The notes under the pieces were generated by a model. That model was not told where the DNA came from and made no database searches. It saw nothing but the letters and a program-made list of their open reading frames with translations. Both the position numbers and the translations under genes were made by a program. DNA of 64,000 nt from Syngnathus acus (taxonomy: Eukaryota; Chordata; Actinopteri; Syngnathiformes; Syngnathidae), in assembly GCF_901709675.1 (NCBI RefSeq), contig NC_051088.1, forward strand, positions 186,001 to 250,000, in the 5' to 3' direction. This document shows, one piece after another, positions 43,021 to 54,758 of this stretch (position 1 is the stretch's first letter; every line of letters starts with the position of its first letter).

Positions 43021-44095
43021 TTCTTCCGCTTATCCAGGGTCGGGTCGCGGGGGCAGCAGCTTCAGGAGGGACTACCAGATTTCCCTCTCCCCAGCCACTT
43101 CATCTCGCTCATCCCGGGGGATCCCAAGGCGTTCCCAGGCCAGCTGAGAGACATAGTCTCTCCAGCGTGTCCTGGGTCGTCCCCGGGTCTCCTACCGGTG
43201 GGACATGCCCGGAACACCTCCCCAGGGAGGCGTCCAGGAGGCATCCTGATGAGATGCCCGAGCCACCTCATCTGGCTCCTCTCAACGTGGAGGAGTAGCG
43301 ACTCTACGGATGACCGAACCTCTCACCCTATCTCTAAGGGAGAGCCCGGACATCCTGCGGAGAAAACTCATTTCGGCCGCTTGTATCCGGGATCTCGTTC
43401 TTTCGGTCACGACCCATAGCTCCTGACCATAGGTGAGGGTAGGAGCGTAAATCGACCGGTAAATTGAGAGCTTTGCCTTTTGGCTCAGCTCTCTCTTTAC
43501 CACGACGGACCGGTACAGAGTCCGCATTACTGCCGACGCTGCACCGATCCGCCTGTCGATCTCGCGCTCCATCCTCCCCTCACTAGTGAACAAGACCCCA
43601 AGATACTTAAACTCCTCCACTTGGGGCAGGATCTCATCCCCGATCCGGAGAGGGCATTCCACCCTTTTCCGATCGAGGACCATGGACTCGGATTTGGAGG
43701 TGCTGACCCTCATCCCGACCGCTTCACACTCGGCTGCGAACCGCTCCAGTGAAAGCTGGAGATCACGGCCTGAAGAAGCCAACAGCACCACGTCGTCTGC
43801 AAAAAGCAGAGACGCAATGCTGAGGTCCCCAAACCGGACACCCTCAACGCCTCGGCTGCGCCTAGAAATTCTGTCCATAAAAATTATGAACAGAATCGGT
43901 GACAAAGGGCAGCCTTGGCGGAGTCCAACCCTCACTGGGAACGAATCCGACTTACTGCCGGAAATGCGGACCGAACTCTGGCATCGGTGATACAGGGACT
44001 GAACCGCCCTTATCAGTTGGCTCGGTACCCCATACTCCCGAAGCACCCCCCACAGAACCTCCCGAGGGACACGGTCGAACGCCTTCTCCAAGACC
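43021..44095 (-). pseudogene. Rex3/RTE-like LINE, 5'-truncated
   Basis: The minus strand encodes the second half of the reverse transcriptase from VLEKAFDRVPREVLWGVLRE through SLLFADDVVLLASSG to SRIQAAEMSFLRRMSGLSLR. It is then broken near 43305 by loss of about 15 bases and continues as MRWLGHLIRMPPGRLPGEVF. It is closer to an intact frame than the copy at 17858-19987. The 5' truncation at 44095 falls within the RT. The product is not functional because the endonuclease is absent. Confidence 0.85.
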
Positions 44096-44620
44096 ACCTC
44101 CACCCCCTTTCTGAAAAGAAGATGCTCTAAACATCCACACTCAGATGAAGGGTCGGCCTCCTTGTTGGAAGCCGACCTGCGTGACATGTTCCGGGGAAGT
44201 AGGGAAATAGTGGTCAAACCACATCCTTATTTTTTTTTGTGACACCCTTCTTTTTCCTCTGAGAACAACATGAGAACCAAGGTAATGTACAGTATTTTGG
44301 AAAATCTTGTTTATAACCCAAATTGTTAGTAAAGGTGAACCGAGGTTGCATTACTATCTAGTATTTTCAGTAAAATAATGCTTCACTACCATTCTTTAAA
44401 CAAAACGTTATGCTACTACCTGAGATGTTGTGACTTAGCATGAACTCTGCTGATCTGATGGAAGAAAACAAACTGACAAGTGAAGGACATAAAAACAAGC
44501 TTGCTTACATTTAAAAACCTTTTAGGTCCGTGTGTGTTGCTCAAAGGTGTGAACAAGTCAAACCTGTGAGACAGGGTGCTGAAGCAATCTGAGTCAAGAA
44601 AGTTCTAGAATATTGTGGAA
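44096..44620. other. Unassigned intron DNA
   Basis: A minus open frame continues the LINE frame upstream to 44217, but that sequence is foreign to the LINE. No other content is recognised. Confidence 0.35.
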
Positions 44621-44622
44621 TT

Positions 44623-44987
44623 GACTTCTCAAATACACATTGTTTACTTTTTAGTCAGTTCTCATTCACTGACAGTAGTCAAACGCACATGCAAATGCAC
44701 ACATGCGTACGCACACACAAACACGCACTCACGCACGTACGTATGCACGCACGCAGGCAGGCAGGCACGCACGCACACGCACGCACGCACGCACTCACAC
44801 ACACAAACACACGCGCACACACACACACTGTGCAAATCTCTTAAAACTCATGACCACATCCTGTTCCTGCTTTACAGTGTGTGTTGCGTGTGTGTGAGCG
44901 CATGAAGGTGCGGACACGTATATGTTTGACTACTGTCAGTAAATGAGGGCTGATTCTAAAAAGCAAACAATGTGTATTTCAAAAGTC
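44623..44987. mobile_element. Hairpin MITE with a CA/CG-rich simple-repeat core
   Basis: The arms 44623-44684 and 44934-44987 are inverted: ATACACATTGTTT and ACTGACAGTAGTCAAAC on the left match their complements on the right. The 250-bp centre is (CA)n/(GCAC)n simple sequence. No coding content is present. Confidence 0.75.
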
Positions 44988-45234
44988 AAATCAGCAATAT
45001 TATGAAAGTTTCTCGACTCTTGGTATGTGTTGGTGCATGTGTGTGTGCTTTGTTCTATAATTTGTATCCATTAGCATCAGTCTTAACGCGGTTGAGCCAA
45101 GGTAGACCTGAGAGAGATGGGAGTTAGCTGGCATGGAGCAGGAAGGATCGGCAGTGACCAGAGCAAATAGACAGAACTCATCGTCCAATGTTCCAAGAGG
45201 AAAGGGAGGAACTAACTAACTAACTAACTAACTA

Positions 45235-47195
45235 CCGTAATTTCCGGACTATAAGCCGCACCGGACTATAAGCCGCACCAGCTAAAATCCGGGGATATTT
45301 TAGTTTTTTTCTTATATAAGCCGCACCGGACTATAAGCCGCAAGTTTTTTACAAAGAAAGACAGTACACAGAAAGCCTTTTTAAAGTTTTAATAACATAC
45401 TTTAACATGTCTTTCTAAACATTGCCTGTGACGCAGCAGTAGTACCGCAGCAACACGGAAGTGTGCACGCGAGTTATTAACAAAGAAAGACTGGACACAG
45501 AAAGCTTTTTTAAAGTTTTAATAACATACCTTAACATTTCTTTCCAAACACTGCCTGTGACGTGGCAGTAATACTGCAGCAACACGGAAGTAACACAGCA
45601 CTAATAGGGTTTGATTAAATAAAACATACCGGTAAAAGTCACTGAGACGCGGCGGTAACACAGCAGCAACACGGTAGCACAGCACTAACAGGGCTGATTA
45701 AAAAAGCATACAAGTAAAAGTAAAAAAAAGAGCTTCATCGTCTTCATCTTCCTCCTGTGCATTGAAACCATCAAAGTCTTCCGATTGGAATAGCGTTAGT
45801 TATCCTTTGCCACACACTTTCTCAGTATCTCTTTCGTCGTCGGTTTTATGCATTTCTTCTAGCATTTTCCATGATGAGGGTCTGTTCATGCTAATTTTAT
45901 TCATGCACGAAGCGCTAAATTACATTAAACTAGCGAGCGACACGTATAGCTCCATAGTAGACGGGACCACGAAATAAAGAAAAGGGTGACGCAACACAAT
46001 GTCATCAACATCGACTGCCTTTAGCTTAAAAGCGGCATCATATGCATTTCTTTTGTCCCCCATAATGACGGTTTGTGTATAAAAGCTTCCTTTCAATAAT
46101 GTCCGTCTTGATCTCCTTCTGTCTCTTCTTTGTGTGAATTATACGGCACTATTTGCCTGGCGGATGGACATGCGATCAACACACCACTTTTCTCCCCAGT
46201 GACCGTGTCCATATATCCCTCCGCCCAGCAAAGCGGTGCCGCACAACAGCGGTCCACAGCCTTTTTACGAGTGTATAAAAGTGATCAAGTCATCACAAAA
46301 ATCACGGAAATAATCATATATAAGCCCCCCATAATGATGGTTTGTGTATAAAAGCTTCCTTTCAGTAATGTCCGTCTTGATCTCGTTCTGTCTCATGTTT
46401 GTGTAAATTTTACGGCACTATTTGCCTGGCGGATGGACATGCGATCAACACACCACTTTTCTCCCCAGTGACCATGTCATATCCCTCCGCCCAGCAAAGC
46501 GGTGCTGCACAACAGCAGTCCACAGCCTTTTTACGAGTGTATGAAAGTGATCAAGTCGTCACAAAAATCACGGAAAAAATCATATATAAGCCCCCCATAA
46601 TGACGGTTTGTGTATAAAAGCTTCCTTTCAGTATTGTCCGTCTTGATCTCATTCTGTCCGTCTTGATCTCATTCTGTCTCATCTTTGTGTACATTTTACG
46701 GCACTATTTATCTGGCGGATGGACATGCGATCAACACACCACTTTTCTCCCCAGTGACCATGTCATATATCACTCCGCCCAGCAAAGCGGTGCCGCACAA
46801 CAGCGGTCCACAGCCTTTTTACGAGTGTATAAAAGTGATCAAGTCGTCACAAAAATCATGGAAAAAATCATATATAAGCCCCCCATAATGACGGTTTGTG
46901 TATAAAAGCTTCCTTTCAGTATTGTCCGTCTTGATCTCGTTCTGTCTCATCTTTGTGTAAATTTTACGGCACTATTTGCCTGGCGGATGGACATGCGATC
47001 AACACACCACTTTTCTCCCCAGTGATCGTGTCATACATCCCTCCGCCCAGCAAAGCGGTGCCGCACAACAGCGGTCCACAGCCTTTTTACGAGTGTATAA
47101 AAGTGATCAAGTCATCACAAAAATCACGGAAAAAATCCTATATAAGGGTTCAAAATTTGAGAAAAAAGTTGCGGTTTATAGTCCGAAATTTACGG
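45235..47195. mobile_element. TA-flanked element with CTATAAGCCGCACC motifs and internal tandem array (1961 bp)
   Basis: The ends CCGTAATTTCCGGACTATAA and TTATAGTCCGAAATTTACGG are flanked by TA. Subterminal GGACTATAAGCCGCACC motifs appear four times at the left end. The left half contains two imperfect copies of a 120-bp segment (TTTAATAACATACTTTAACA near 45391 and 45516). The right half is a four-unit array. No transposase is seen. Confidence 0.82.
46061..47150. repeat. Tandem array, period about 268 bp, four units
   Basis: CATAATGA(C/T)GGTTTGTGTAT occurs at 46061, 46330, 46596 and 46884, giving periods of 269, 266 and 288 (the last has a duplicated GTCCGTCTTGATCTCATTCT). Each unit keeps a 70-80 codon open frame with DGHAINTPLFSP, but the frames are by-products of similarity; there are no conserved starts across units that suggest a gene. 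Confidence 0.92.
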
Positions 47196-47197
47196 TA

Positions 47198-47532
47198 ACT
47201 AGCGCGGTTGATAATTAGGGATGGCCGATATCAAATTTTTAGGAGGATTAAGTGAAATGAAAAAATTAATGCATCTTCAGACAAGGGTTTTGTATAAATG
47301 GTAATTAAAGCAAAAATAGTAAACATTACTTAAACCAATGTCAATGACTGGATGTAATTATCCACTCCATAAAAAGTATCGTATCTTGAATTGGATCGTG
47401 ATCATAATTATTAAGTAGGGATGTTTTGATCAGCATTTTGTGCTACCGATCCCGATACCAATCCTCCATGAATGTGAACAGCTGATACTGATCCGATACC
47501 GATCGCATAGCTTCGGTGTGAAATTAAACTGA
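47198..47532. other. Unassigned intron DNA
   Basis: The text CCGATCCCGATACCAATC near 47447 and GCTGATACTGATCCGATACC resemble a common fish hAT-like terminus, but there are no clear ends. Confidence 0.35.
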
Positions 47533-48216
47533 CAATTAACTGATCTGAGCGAGAAGTGAGGTGGACCACCTCCTTGCAGGCACTGCTACAGCACTTTCCT
47601 CATTGACTAACCAGGATGGCTTTTGAGGGTGCCCCACTTGTACAAAGGCTTCTTCCTGCTACACTTCATCATATTGTTGTTATTGTTATGCCTCTTATTA
47701 CATTGGTCTATTGCTCCTACTTTGTGTTTGTGTTATTAATTTGTGTTTCAATTTAATGTTTTCACCGTCCTTGTAGTTGTATTATTATTTGATGTGTAAA
47801 GTGTTTTGCTGCAATTAAAAAATGAACATTGAAAATGTGCATTTATGTATTTATTTTGGAATTCATTGTTAATCCTCTAATATAGTTTCTAAAATTTTAA
47901 AAGGAAATGCTAAATTTGCAACCGTAGCTGGTAGAGTAAACTTGTAATGAGGTTCTTGAATTATAGTGTGGGATATACGGTTCTTTATGTAGTGTGGGAT
48001 ATAATCACAGCCTTTGATTGATGTTTGTATCAATCGGATGATGCTTTCCGAAATATACGTAAATATTGGAAATTAGTTGATCCAATTCATATTCCAACCA
48101 AAATGCCAACAATGAATAAATATTTATGTATGCAAATTATTTGCCCTCATATGAGGTATAGGTTTATATCACCAATGTGTTCCTGTTGTACAATACAGAA
48201 AAAAAAAAACAGTGTA

Positions 48217-48386
48217 CCGTAATTTTCGGACTATAAGTCGCGTTTTTTTTTTCATAGTTTGGGTGGGGGGGCGACTGATACTCAGGAGCGATTTATATAC
48301 ATATATATGGGGTTTTTCACTTTTTTGGGCATTTTATGGCTGGTGCGACTTATACTCCGGTGCGACTTATAGTCCGAAAATTACGG
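48217..48386. mobile_element. CCGTATTTTTCGG family, minimal 170-bp MITE (copy D)
   Basis: The ends CCGTAATTTTCGGACTATAA and TTATAGTCCGAAAATTACGG are flanked by TA. The empty site GTGTAATTAATAG at about 9348 in the upstream duplicate shows exact TA duplication. It contains only the termini and subterminal GCGACTTATA motifs, so it shows the minimum needed to move. Confidence 0.92.
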
Positions 48387-48458
48387 TAATTAATAGTTTG
48401 GTTTTCACTTAGTGTCTTTTGCTGGACATAATGCATGGATGGTGGATGGAATACTAAT

Positions 48459-48540
48459 TGTGTGTGTGTGTGTGTGTGCGTGTGTGCGTGCGTGTGTGCA
48501 TGTGTGTGCGTATGTGCACGCGCATGCGTGCGTGTGTGCA
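48459..48540. repeat. itpr3: (TG)n tract before itpr3 exon 2
   Basis: TG with interspersed CG and CA provides the pyrimidine-poor acceptor region. The AG at 48540-48541 is the acceptor. Confidence 0.8.
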
Positions 48541-48541
48541 G

Positions 48542-48612
48542 CTTGGTGGACGATCGTTGTGTGGTGGAACCAGCCGCCGGAGACCTGGAGAACCCGCCCA
48601 AGAAGTTCAGAG
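48542..48612 (+). CDS. itpr3: Inositol 1,4,5-trisphosphate receptor, coding exon 2
   Basis: With the last two bases of exon 1 it encodes G, then [20 protein letters not shown] and KFR, ending in phase 1. The stretch [10 protein letters not shown]-x-NPPKKFR is what I recall for type 3, whereas types 1 and 2 have Q/H and ET/EA at those positions, hence itpr3. It continues the N-terminal suppressor domain. The acceptor is GTGTGCAG. The donor GTCAGA is weaker than consensus. A decayed duplicate sits at 9492-9560. No exon 3 (which should begin DCLFK) was seen to 64000. Confidence 0.92.
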
Positions 48613-48633
48613 GTCAGATGTTTGTTGGTAATT

Positions 48634-48636
<3 letters not shown>

Positions 48637-48690
<54 letters not shown>
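48637..48690. repeat. (GT)n microsatellite after exon 2
   Basis: A pure GT run of about 26 units starts 25 bases beyond the donor. Confidence 0.95.
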
Positions 48691-48691
<1 letters not shown>

Positions 48692-50184
48692 CAACTCGCG
48701 CTTGTGTAGCATTGTTTTTTTTTTATCATCAAAGTCAGCAAAAACTACTTCTAAAACAATCTTGAGAAGAAAGTGAGCTAGTTTTTAGCTACTGCCTTTT
48801 GTGGCGCAATGGCTGCTACGTTGGCTCAGAGAAGTGTTTGGATGCTGAGTCGTAGCCAAGAGTGGTGAGGTAGAAATGTCAATGGTTTCAACGACACTCA
48901 CTTTATTTGTAATTTTAAAATGACAAGGAGGACTTATAAATAATTTAATCGTTATGTTAATGTCGAAATGTTAATTAAATCTAAAATCTCACGTTACGTT
49001 CACGATTTTCCTCACTGTTGACCACCTTGACTGTTATTCCAGCTCCTGCCATGCAGAATGGTGCCGTCTGTCACTATTCAATTGCATCCAGTCGCATATA
49101 TGTAACCTGCCCATTCAGACTGGCAGCCTTTTTTTAACTTGATGTCAGTCATTAACTCAACGACCTAATTATTAAGTAGATCAGAGTGATTCCCACCTGT
49201 ATTTGAGTAGATAGTGTGTGCTATGTCTATGCAAATGTGTGTTGTGTGTGGATGCATCTAAGGAAAAATTATGTGAGTCAACAATCACACCGTGTCCGGA
49301 GCGCCATGTTGAAGTGGGTAACATGGCTCAAGTTACGATGAAGATGAACCATCAGCAGGCAAATGTGCGGCCGAGCATGTAAGCTTGCTGCCAAGGATAT
49401 CCATATTTGCTGGAAATCATGTAGGGTGCTTGAGGACATGGACCAATTCCAACCAAAGCAGCTAATTGAAGGAAACAAAATAACTTTTATTGTATACATT
49501 TTAAGATTTTCCAGGTCTTAGTAAAAGAGCTCTGATATTTGTATTTAAAATCCACAAAGGATAAAGAATCACAACCCACTTAACTCACACTTGGTGGTGG
49601 TTCTGTCTCATGTAAATGCAGAGTCCTGCTTGTGTTACCATGATGACCATGAGCAGGTCTTAGGTGTTGTGACAAAGGAAGGGCTATTCAGTATTAGTGA
49701 CTTGCAAATCTGCACGAACGTGAATCAAGTTTAAATAACAGGCTACCAAACAAAAAGCGGTTTTCTATACTAGGTAAGTGTATGCCCAACTGTGTACATT
49801 AAAGTTGTTTGCTTTAAGACTTAAGTGACACAACAACAGGTGCACTTAGTGTGATGTTTAACTGCTCTAATGGAATTAATAGGCATGAACTTTGGTGTAA
49901 AAAATAAATAACAGTATTGGAAAAAAAGCGGCCAACTTGGAGTGACCAAATGAGATGCAGAGGTTTCAACTGGTGCACTTTACTTCTTTCCTCTTTACGC
50001 CACCAACAACATGGCACTGTGAAAACTATTAAATTTAAACGTCACAAAAGCAGCTCTTATTAAAAAATGTAAATGATGACATTTGTTAGACACAAATAAA
50101 TAATACACGCTTAATTTCCTCTTACCTCCTTCTGCTTCCAAAGGTGCTAAGTTTGAGTTGTTTCTGCAGCCCAGCTTCCGAATA
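48691..50184. other. Unassigned itpr3 intron 2 DNA
   Basis: About 1.5 kb without recognised exon or repeat. I looked for the expected next exon and did not find it. Confidence 0.4.
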
Positions 50185-50870
50185 CAGTCAAACCTCGGTT
50201 TTTGACCACAATCCGTTCCAGAAGGCGGTTCGAGAAGTGAATCGGTCGAATTCCGAATCTATTTTTCCCATTACAAATAATGGAAAAAATTTTAATCCGT
50301 TCCAAGACTAAAAAAACGCCTTTTTTAAGCATTTTTTCATTTGCACATTTTTGTCCGATCGCGCAACTGCAGCGCACCGCCGAACGCGCAACCGTAGCGC
50401 GCCGCCGACCGCGCAACTGCACCGCGCTGGTCGCATTATTGTGACAGAGCCGTCGCTGAAATTTAGAAAATATTTTTAAAGTCCTGATGTACTTTCCAAA
50501 ATTTAAGTGGACCTCAGTGCTAAGGGAGCTTAATTTGGTCTGATCGCGCAACCACAGCGCACTGGGCGCTCACTGTCGCATTGCGTTAAGAGCGTCTTTG
50601 TGTTTTAGGATGGCTTTACTGCTCCCACTTGCTTTCTTTGGAGGCATGATTAAGGGTTAATACAATCCTCAAAGTAACGAAAATACAATAATAAACGGAG
50701 TCAGTCGGCATCCGGGCCGCGCAGTCGGGTTTTCTCGGGTCCTTTCGGCTCATCTCGCGAGGTTCGACCTCCGAATTTTGTTCGACAACCGAAGCAAAAA
50801 AATCTCGAATTTTTCGTTCGAATTCCGATTTGTTCGAGAATCGGGATGTTCGAAAACCGAGGTTTGACTG
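50185..50870 (-). mobile_element. pogo/Tigger-like non-autonomous element (686 bp)
   Basis: The ends CAGTCAAACCTCGGTTTTTG and CGAAAACCGAGGTTTGACTG are flanked by TA. On the minus strand it retains the transposase start MPPKKASGSSK (near 50645) and then a deletion into the 3' region. It matches 29772-30274 in opposite orientation. Confidence 0.82.
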
Positions 50871-50872
50871 TA

Positions 50873-51350
50873 TACCTTTACATAAACCAGGCAAACGGCA
50901 CAAAAAACACAAAGAAAGGTACAATTAACAACGTCTCCTGACTTTCAACACAAACATGACAAGCAAAAACATCGTTTAAGTGTCTTACCATTCTGAAGCA
51001 AGGAAAACGTGTCTCAAACCAAGACCTGAGCAGGAAGCTTTTGTAGTGTCGCTAAACAGGAAGTAGTCAAAAAACGAGCTCGGCTCTTCACAATAAAGGT
51101 GCAAAGGTAAAATTAAAAAGCCATATTATTTTCCTTTAAACAAAATTGCTGCGATTTACACTCCCACCAAATCCTGCTACAACGAATGACCAATAAATTG
51201 CACGGGATTTCTTGATTCTTAATAAATGAACCTACTAAAATCGGCAAATGCTTGATGCAATAAAGGACTGTGTACAAAATAAATATTAGTCTGTTCCAAT
51301 CAGTTCTCAAGCAGTAGCACTAATTTTTGGATAGGTCTTTCAATGACCAA
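50873..51350. other. Unassigned DNA with one half of a direct repeat
   Basis: 51085-51165 (AATAAAGGTGCAAAGGTAAAA, TTTAAACAAAATTGCTGC) recurs at 53812-53895 in the same orientation. The pair brackets the BEL/Pao fragment and might be its LTR remains. Confidence 0.4.
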
Positions 51351-53440
51351 AGGTTTGGAAGAGGGATCTTTTTTTTTTAGGCTTGCGATCTCCTACTTTA
51401 ACTCAAGGGACTAAACCATCATTGTCTTGAACAGTTTCTGAGACTCGACTTAGTTGCCACTGATTCCTTGGGAGGTTGTCATCCTTGACAATGACAATAT
51501 CGTTGACTTTGAGATTGGGCTGAGGTAAGTGCCATTTCTGTCTCATGGAAAGGTTGAGCAGATATTTTTTTCTCTCCAACGACCCAGAGCTGTTCAATGA
51601 GATACTGAACTCTCCGTCATCGCTTTGTAGCATACAAATCCTCCTTCACAAACACTCCAGGGGGAGGAAAAGCAACTTTTGACTTCATCATGATGAGGTG
51701 GTTTGGTGTTATTGGTTCTGGCGCCTTTGGATCATTGATTCAATCTACTGTTAGCGGGCGGCTATTAACAATAGCCATGGCCTCGTATAACACAGTTCTG
51801 AGAGAGGTGTCATCTAATTGACCTGGGCACTTTGCAAAGGTGGCTTTCAACACATTTCTAACAGTTCTAATTTGTCCCAGACACCACCTGCGTGGCTGGC
51901 AGAAGGGGCGTTGAAGACAAAATCACACTGCCTTTCTGTCAGGAAGATTTGCAGTTGCTTGGTGTTGCATTGTTTTAGTGCTTTCTTAAACTAATTTCTG
52001 GCACCAACGAAGTTAGTGCCTTGGTCACGGTGTAGTTGTCGGACAGCTCCTTGGAGGCATCTCGATGCGTTGATGAAAGAGTGTCGACAAATCTTATAGC
52101 AATTCGATATGGAGAGCTCTAGAATACAGAGATGTAAAAATGAGCCCGTATCTTATGTATTCTTTACTAGATTTCTGTACAATAAATGGGCCAAAGGTGT
52201 TGAGGCTTCGAGACGCTCTTTAGGGAGATCAGCCATTCTCTGGCTCTCTGTTGGCCGTCGAAGTTTCCTGCATGACACATATATATGTATCAGCTTTGCA
52301 ACCAATTTGTTGCCTCCTTTAATTTCCCACTAACATGGAGAATTTTTTTAGATCAGACTGGATCAAGATTGAAGAGAGAGCTTGAGTTTGGAAGGTCCTT
52401 ATTGCTTTAAAGTAACTTTATCTCACGGGAGAATGCTTGTTACGGTACAATCTTAATCACTGCCTCAGCAGCCTTCTCTAGCTCCTCTGCAGTCACATGT
52501 TCACTGCGTAGGGTTTATTTGGACCCCCGTCTTTTGATTCTTGCTACTACTTTTACAAGTCTTGTCCTCAAAGAGAACTGACTTAGACGGATGAGGATGT
52601 CATCTCAGTTTTTAGTTTCCGTTGCAAGTACTTGAATTGTCTTGACTTCAAGATCCCATACGAGTAATTCTGTTGAAGTATTGGATTTTATTTGTCATTC
52701 ACGCTCCCAAAGAAACTTCAGACCTCGTAGCCAGTTGGTTTAGTGAATGTCTGAAGCACGAAGACCTCGGGATGCATGATCGGCTGGGTTTTCTGAAGTG
52801 TCCACATCATGCAACTGTGGAACCTGCGAGCATCATTGTTTATGTATCCAAGTACAACTTGTGAGTCAGTCCAGAAAAAGTATTGGTTTATTTTCACGTC
52901 AAGTTCACGTTTTAACATCACACTGACCTTTGCAGAGATCACCGCTGCAGCAAGTTCCAGTCTCGGCATACTTGTTACAAGTAACCCTTGCTTTTGCCGT
53001 GACGTGACTGCAATGGACTTCAGCCTTGTTGGTATGGTACCTGAGGTAAGAACAAGCACCCTGTGCAGCTAGCCTTTGAAAAATGATGCAACTTTGCTCT
53101 GACAATGTTGTGAAAGTCATGTGGATGGTAACATCTTGGGATTGAAACCTCTTTCAACTTGAGAAGACAATTCATCTATTCCTCCCACCGTGGTTTTATG
53201 TCCTCTGGGAGTTGATCGTCCCAGCCGATGCCTCTGTGACAAAGTTCTTGAAGGATACTTTCCACTTCGGCTGACTGGAGCGTTGAATCCAAGTAGAATG
53301 TAAAGAGAAGCAATGACTGACAAACCACCACGACGGTTGATCTTTCAAGCTGATGTTAAAGCTGAATGTGTCATCTTTTATAGACCATTGAATGCCAAGA
53401 GCCCGTTCTTGTGGCGTTTGATCAAACCCTAAAGGCTCAA
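51351..53440 (-). pseudogene. BEL/Pao retrotransposon pol fragment, antisense
   Basis: From right to left on the minus strand: a protein region before RNase H with ERALGIQWSIKDDTFSFNIS (53350-53410), an RNase H-like region with MPRLELAAAVISAKVSVML and FFWTDSQVVLGYINNDARRF (52780-52980), an integrase motif NAPSASHAGGVWD (about 51880-51915), and the C-terminal RQKWHLPQPNLKVNDIVIVK (about 51480-51545). The order is that of BEL/Pao pol. Frames are broken repeatedly. A deletion removes the RT active-site region present in the partner at 63250-64000. Confidence 0.78.
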
Positions 53441-53800
53441 CGTTTGAACCAATCACGGTGAGGTATATGGCTCTGGAGGGCGGGACATCGGCCGGGCTGT
53501 CCAGTGCCTCGCTCACTTATTCATTCATTCCTCCAGTCAGCTGGGTGGAGGTGAAGCCGTGAAGCCGCTGACTCCGCTCGGCGCCCACAGTCCTCCAACT
53601 AGGCGCGTCGCGAGTGAAACTGAAACTTAACAGTAAATGCGTTTACATGACACTTGAGAAATTCGGGTAACTGCCATTATCCGATACGATCGGAGAAGGA
53701 GAACTCCGATAGCTATCCAGATCTCTCTGCCATGTATATGCCTTTCTCCGATAACGATCGGAGAGCGAAAATGTGCATGTGCCACAGCAAGGAAGGAGTA
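53441..53800. repeat. Left arm flank of a 1-kb inverted duplication
   Basis: The segment is the reverse complement of 62738-63060 (AGGCGCGTCGCGAGTGAAAC, ATTATCCGATACGATCGGAG). It contains a MITE-like piece GCGTTTACATGACACTTGAG and runs into the BEL/Pao fragment, as does the other arm. Confidence 0.8.
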
Positions 53801-54317
53801 AAAAAAAAAAAGCTCTGCTCTTTAAAATAAAGGTGCAAACGTAAAATTAGAAAAGCCATATAATTTTTCTTTAAACAAAATTGCTGCCATTTACAAAGTC
53901 ACTTGACTTCCTTTCGGTAGAAGTTTCTGCTGTTGGGACGCAGCCGAAAAACATCTCGGAGAGATGAAGTTGCTCCATATGCTAAATACAGAGAAGGACA
54001 AGCAGCTTGCTCACCTTGAAGGTCGGAATGCAGACTTCAAGCAACACACAAGAATAAATGATATTGTCATCACTGGAATACCATACACCACGGTCATATG
54101 CGAGGGCGGTGACGGCAGGCAGCGACGGGGAACCCAGTTGTGAGCTGAATGCAAGCTCAACCGAGCAACAGGTGGCTGCGTTTCTGCAGTCAAAAGGAAT
54201 TGCTCTGGACTCCAACCAGGTTGAAGCCTGTCATCTGCTACTCACAAGAAACAGCAGTGACAAGCTAGTGGTCATTTTGAGATTTGTTAACAGGAAGCAC
54301 AATGTTGATCAGTACAA

Positions 54318-54758
54318 TAAGATAAGATAAGATAATCCTTTATTATTCCCTCAATGGGGAAACTCCTATGTTAGCAGCAGTACACTTAACATATACACAC
54401 ACACACGCATGCGGGGAAGGGGGTAAAAGATTCTAAAGAAGTAGAAGGTATATATAATTAAAAAATATGGACAGTGTATACAAAATACACAATACACAAT
54501 ATGCAGTGGAGATAAAAAAAATATTAGATAAAAAAAAAATAGTGCAAGTGAAGAAAAAAATAAAAAATAAAAAACAGTGCAAAGAAAGCAGGTAAAAGAG
54601 TGTGAGGTAGACAGATATTGCACATAGTGTGATTGCACATATGGTTATTGCACGTTATTGCATGTTATTTTGTCCGTTAGCTACGGTGATCGGCCTGGTT
54701 GTACAGTCTGATGGCAGCAGGGAGGAAGGACCTGCGATGCCTCTCGGTGGTGCAATGA
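54318..54758 (-). mobile_element. LINE 3' end, antisense, inserted in the LINE at 53935
   Basis: (AGATA)n, then ATCCTTTATTATTCCCTCAA and GGGGAAACTCC, is the reversed 3' end of a CR1/L2-type LINE. It extends to GGAAGGACCTGCGATGCCTC. No frame is intact. The target duplication is obscured by the simple tail. Confidence 0.65.

Larger units (their letters stand above)
32311..48541 (+). other. itpr3: itpr3 intron 1 (16.2 kb)
   Basis: The intron begins GTGAGC and a (CA)n(CG)n run, and ends in a TG-rich tract with GTGTGTGCAG. Its contents are listed as separate features: LINE, SINE, hAT and TA-flanked elements account for more than half. No other itpr3 exon was seen inside. Confidence 0.85.
47533..48660 (+). 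repeat. Downstream copy of the segmental duplication (intact itpr3 exon 2)
   Basis: Partner of 8195-9620. Shared blocks keep order and orientation up to the GTGTGAGTGTG run about 30 bases after the exon. It lacks the LTR and carries the 170-bp MITE. Confidence 0.85.

Noticed and set aside
46130-47218. Four similar 70-80 codon frames, one per tandem unit
   Set aside because: They come from a 268-bp repeat inside a non-autonomous element; unit-to-unit substitutions are not biased to silent sites as far as I can judge, and there is no splice or start context.
48435-48776. 113-codon + frame starting MDGGWN and containing exon 2 residues
   Set aside because: The frame passes through (TG)n tracts on both sides. 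Only 48542-48612 is coding, as an itpr3 exon.
49278-49499. 73-codon minus frame
   Set aside because: No domain, no splice support and no repeat match; probably chance.
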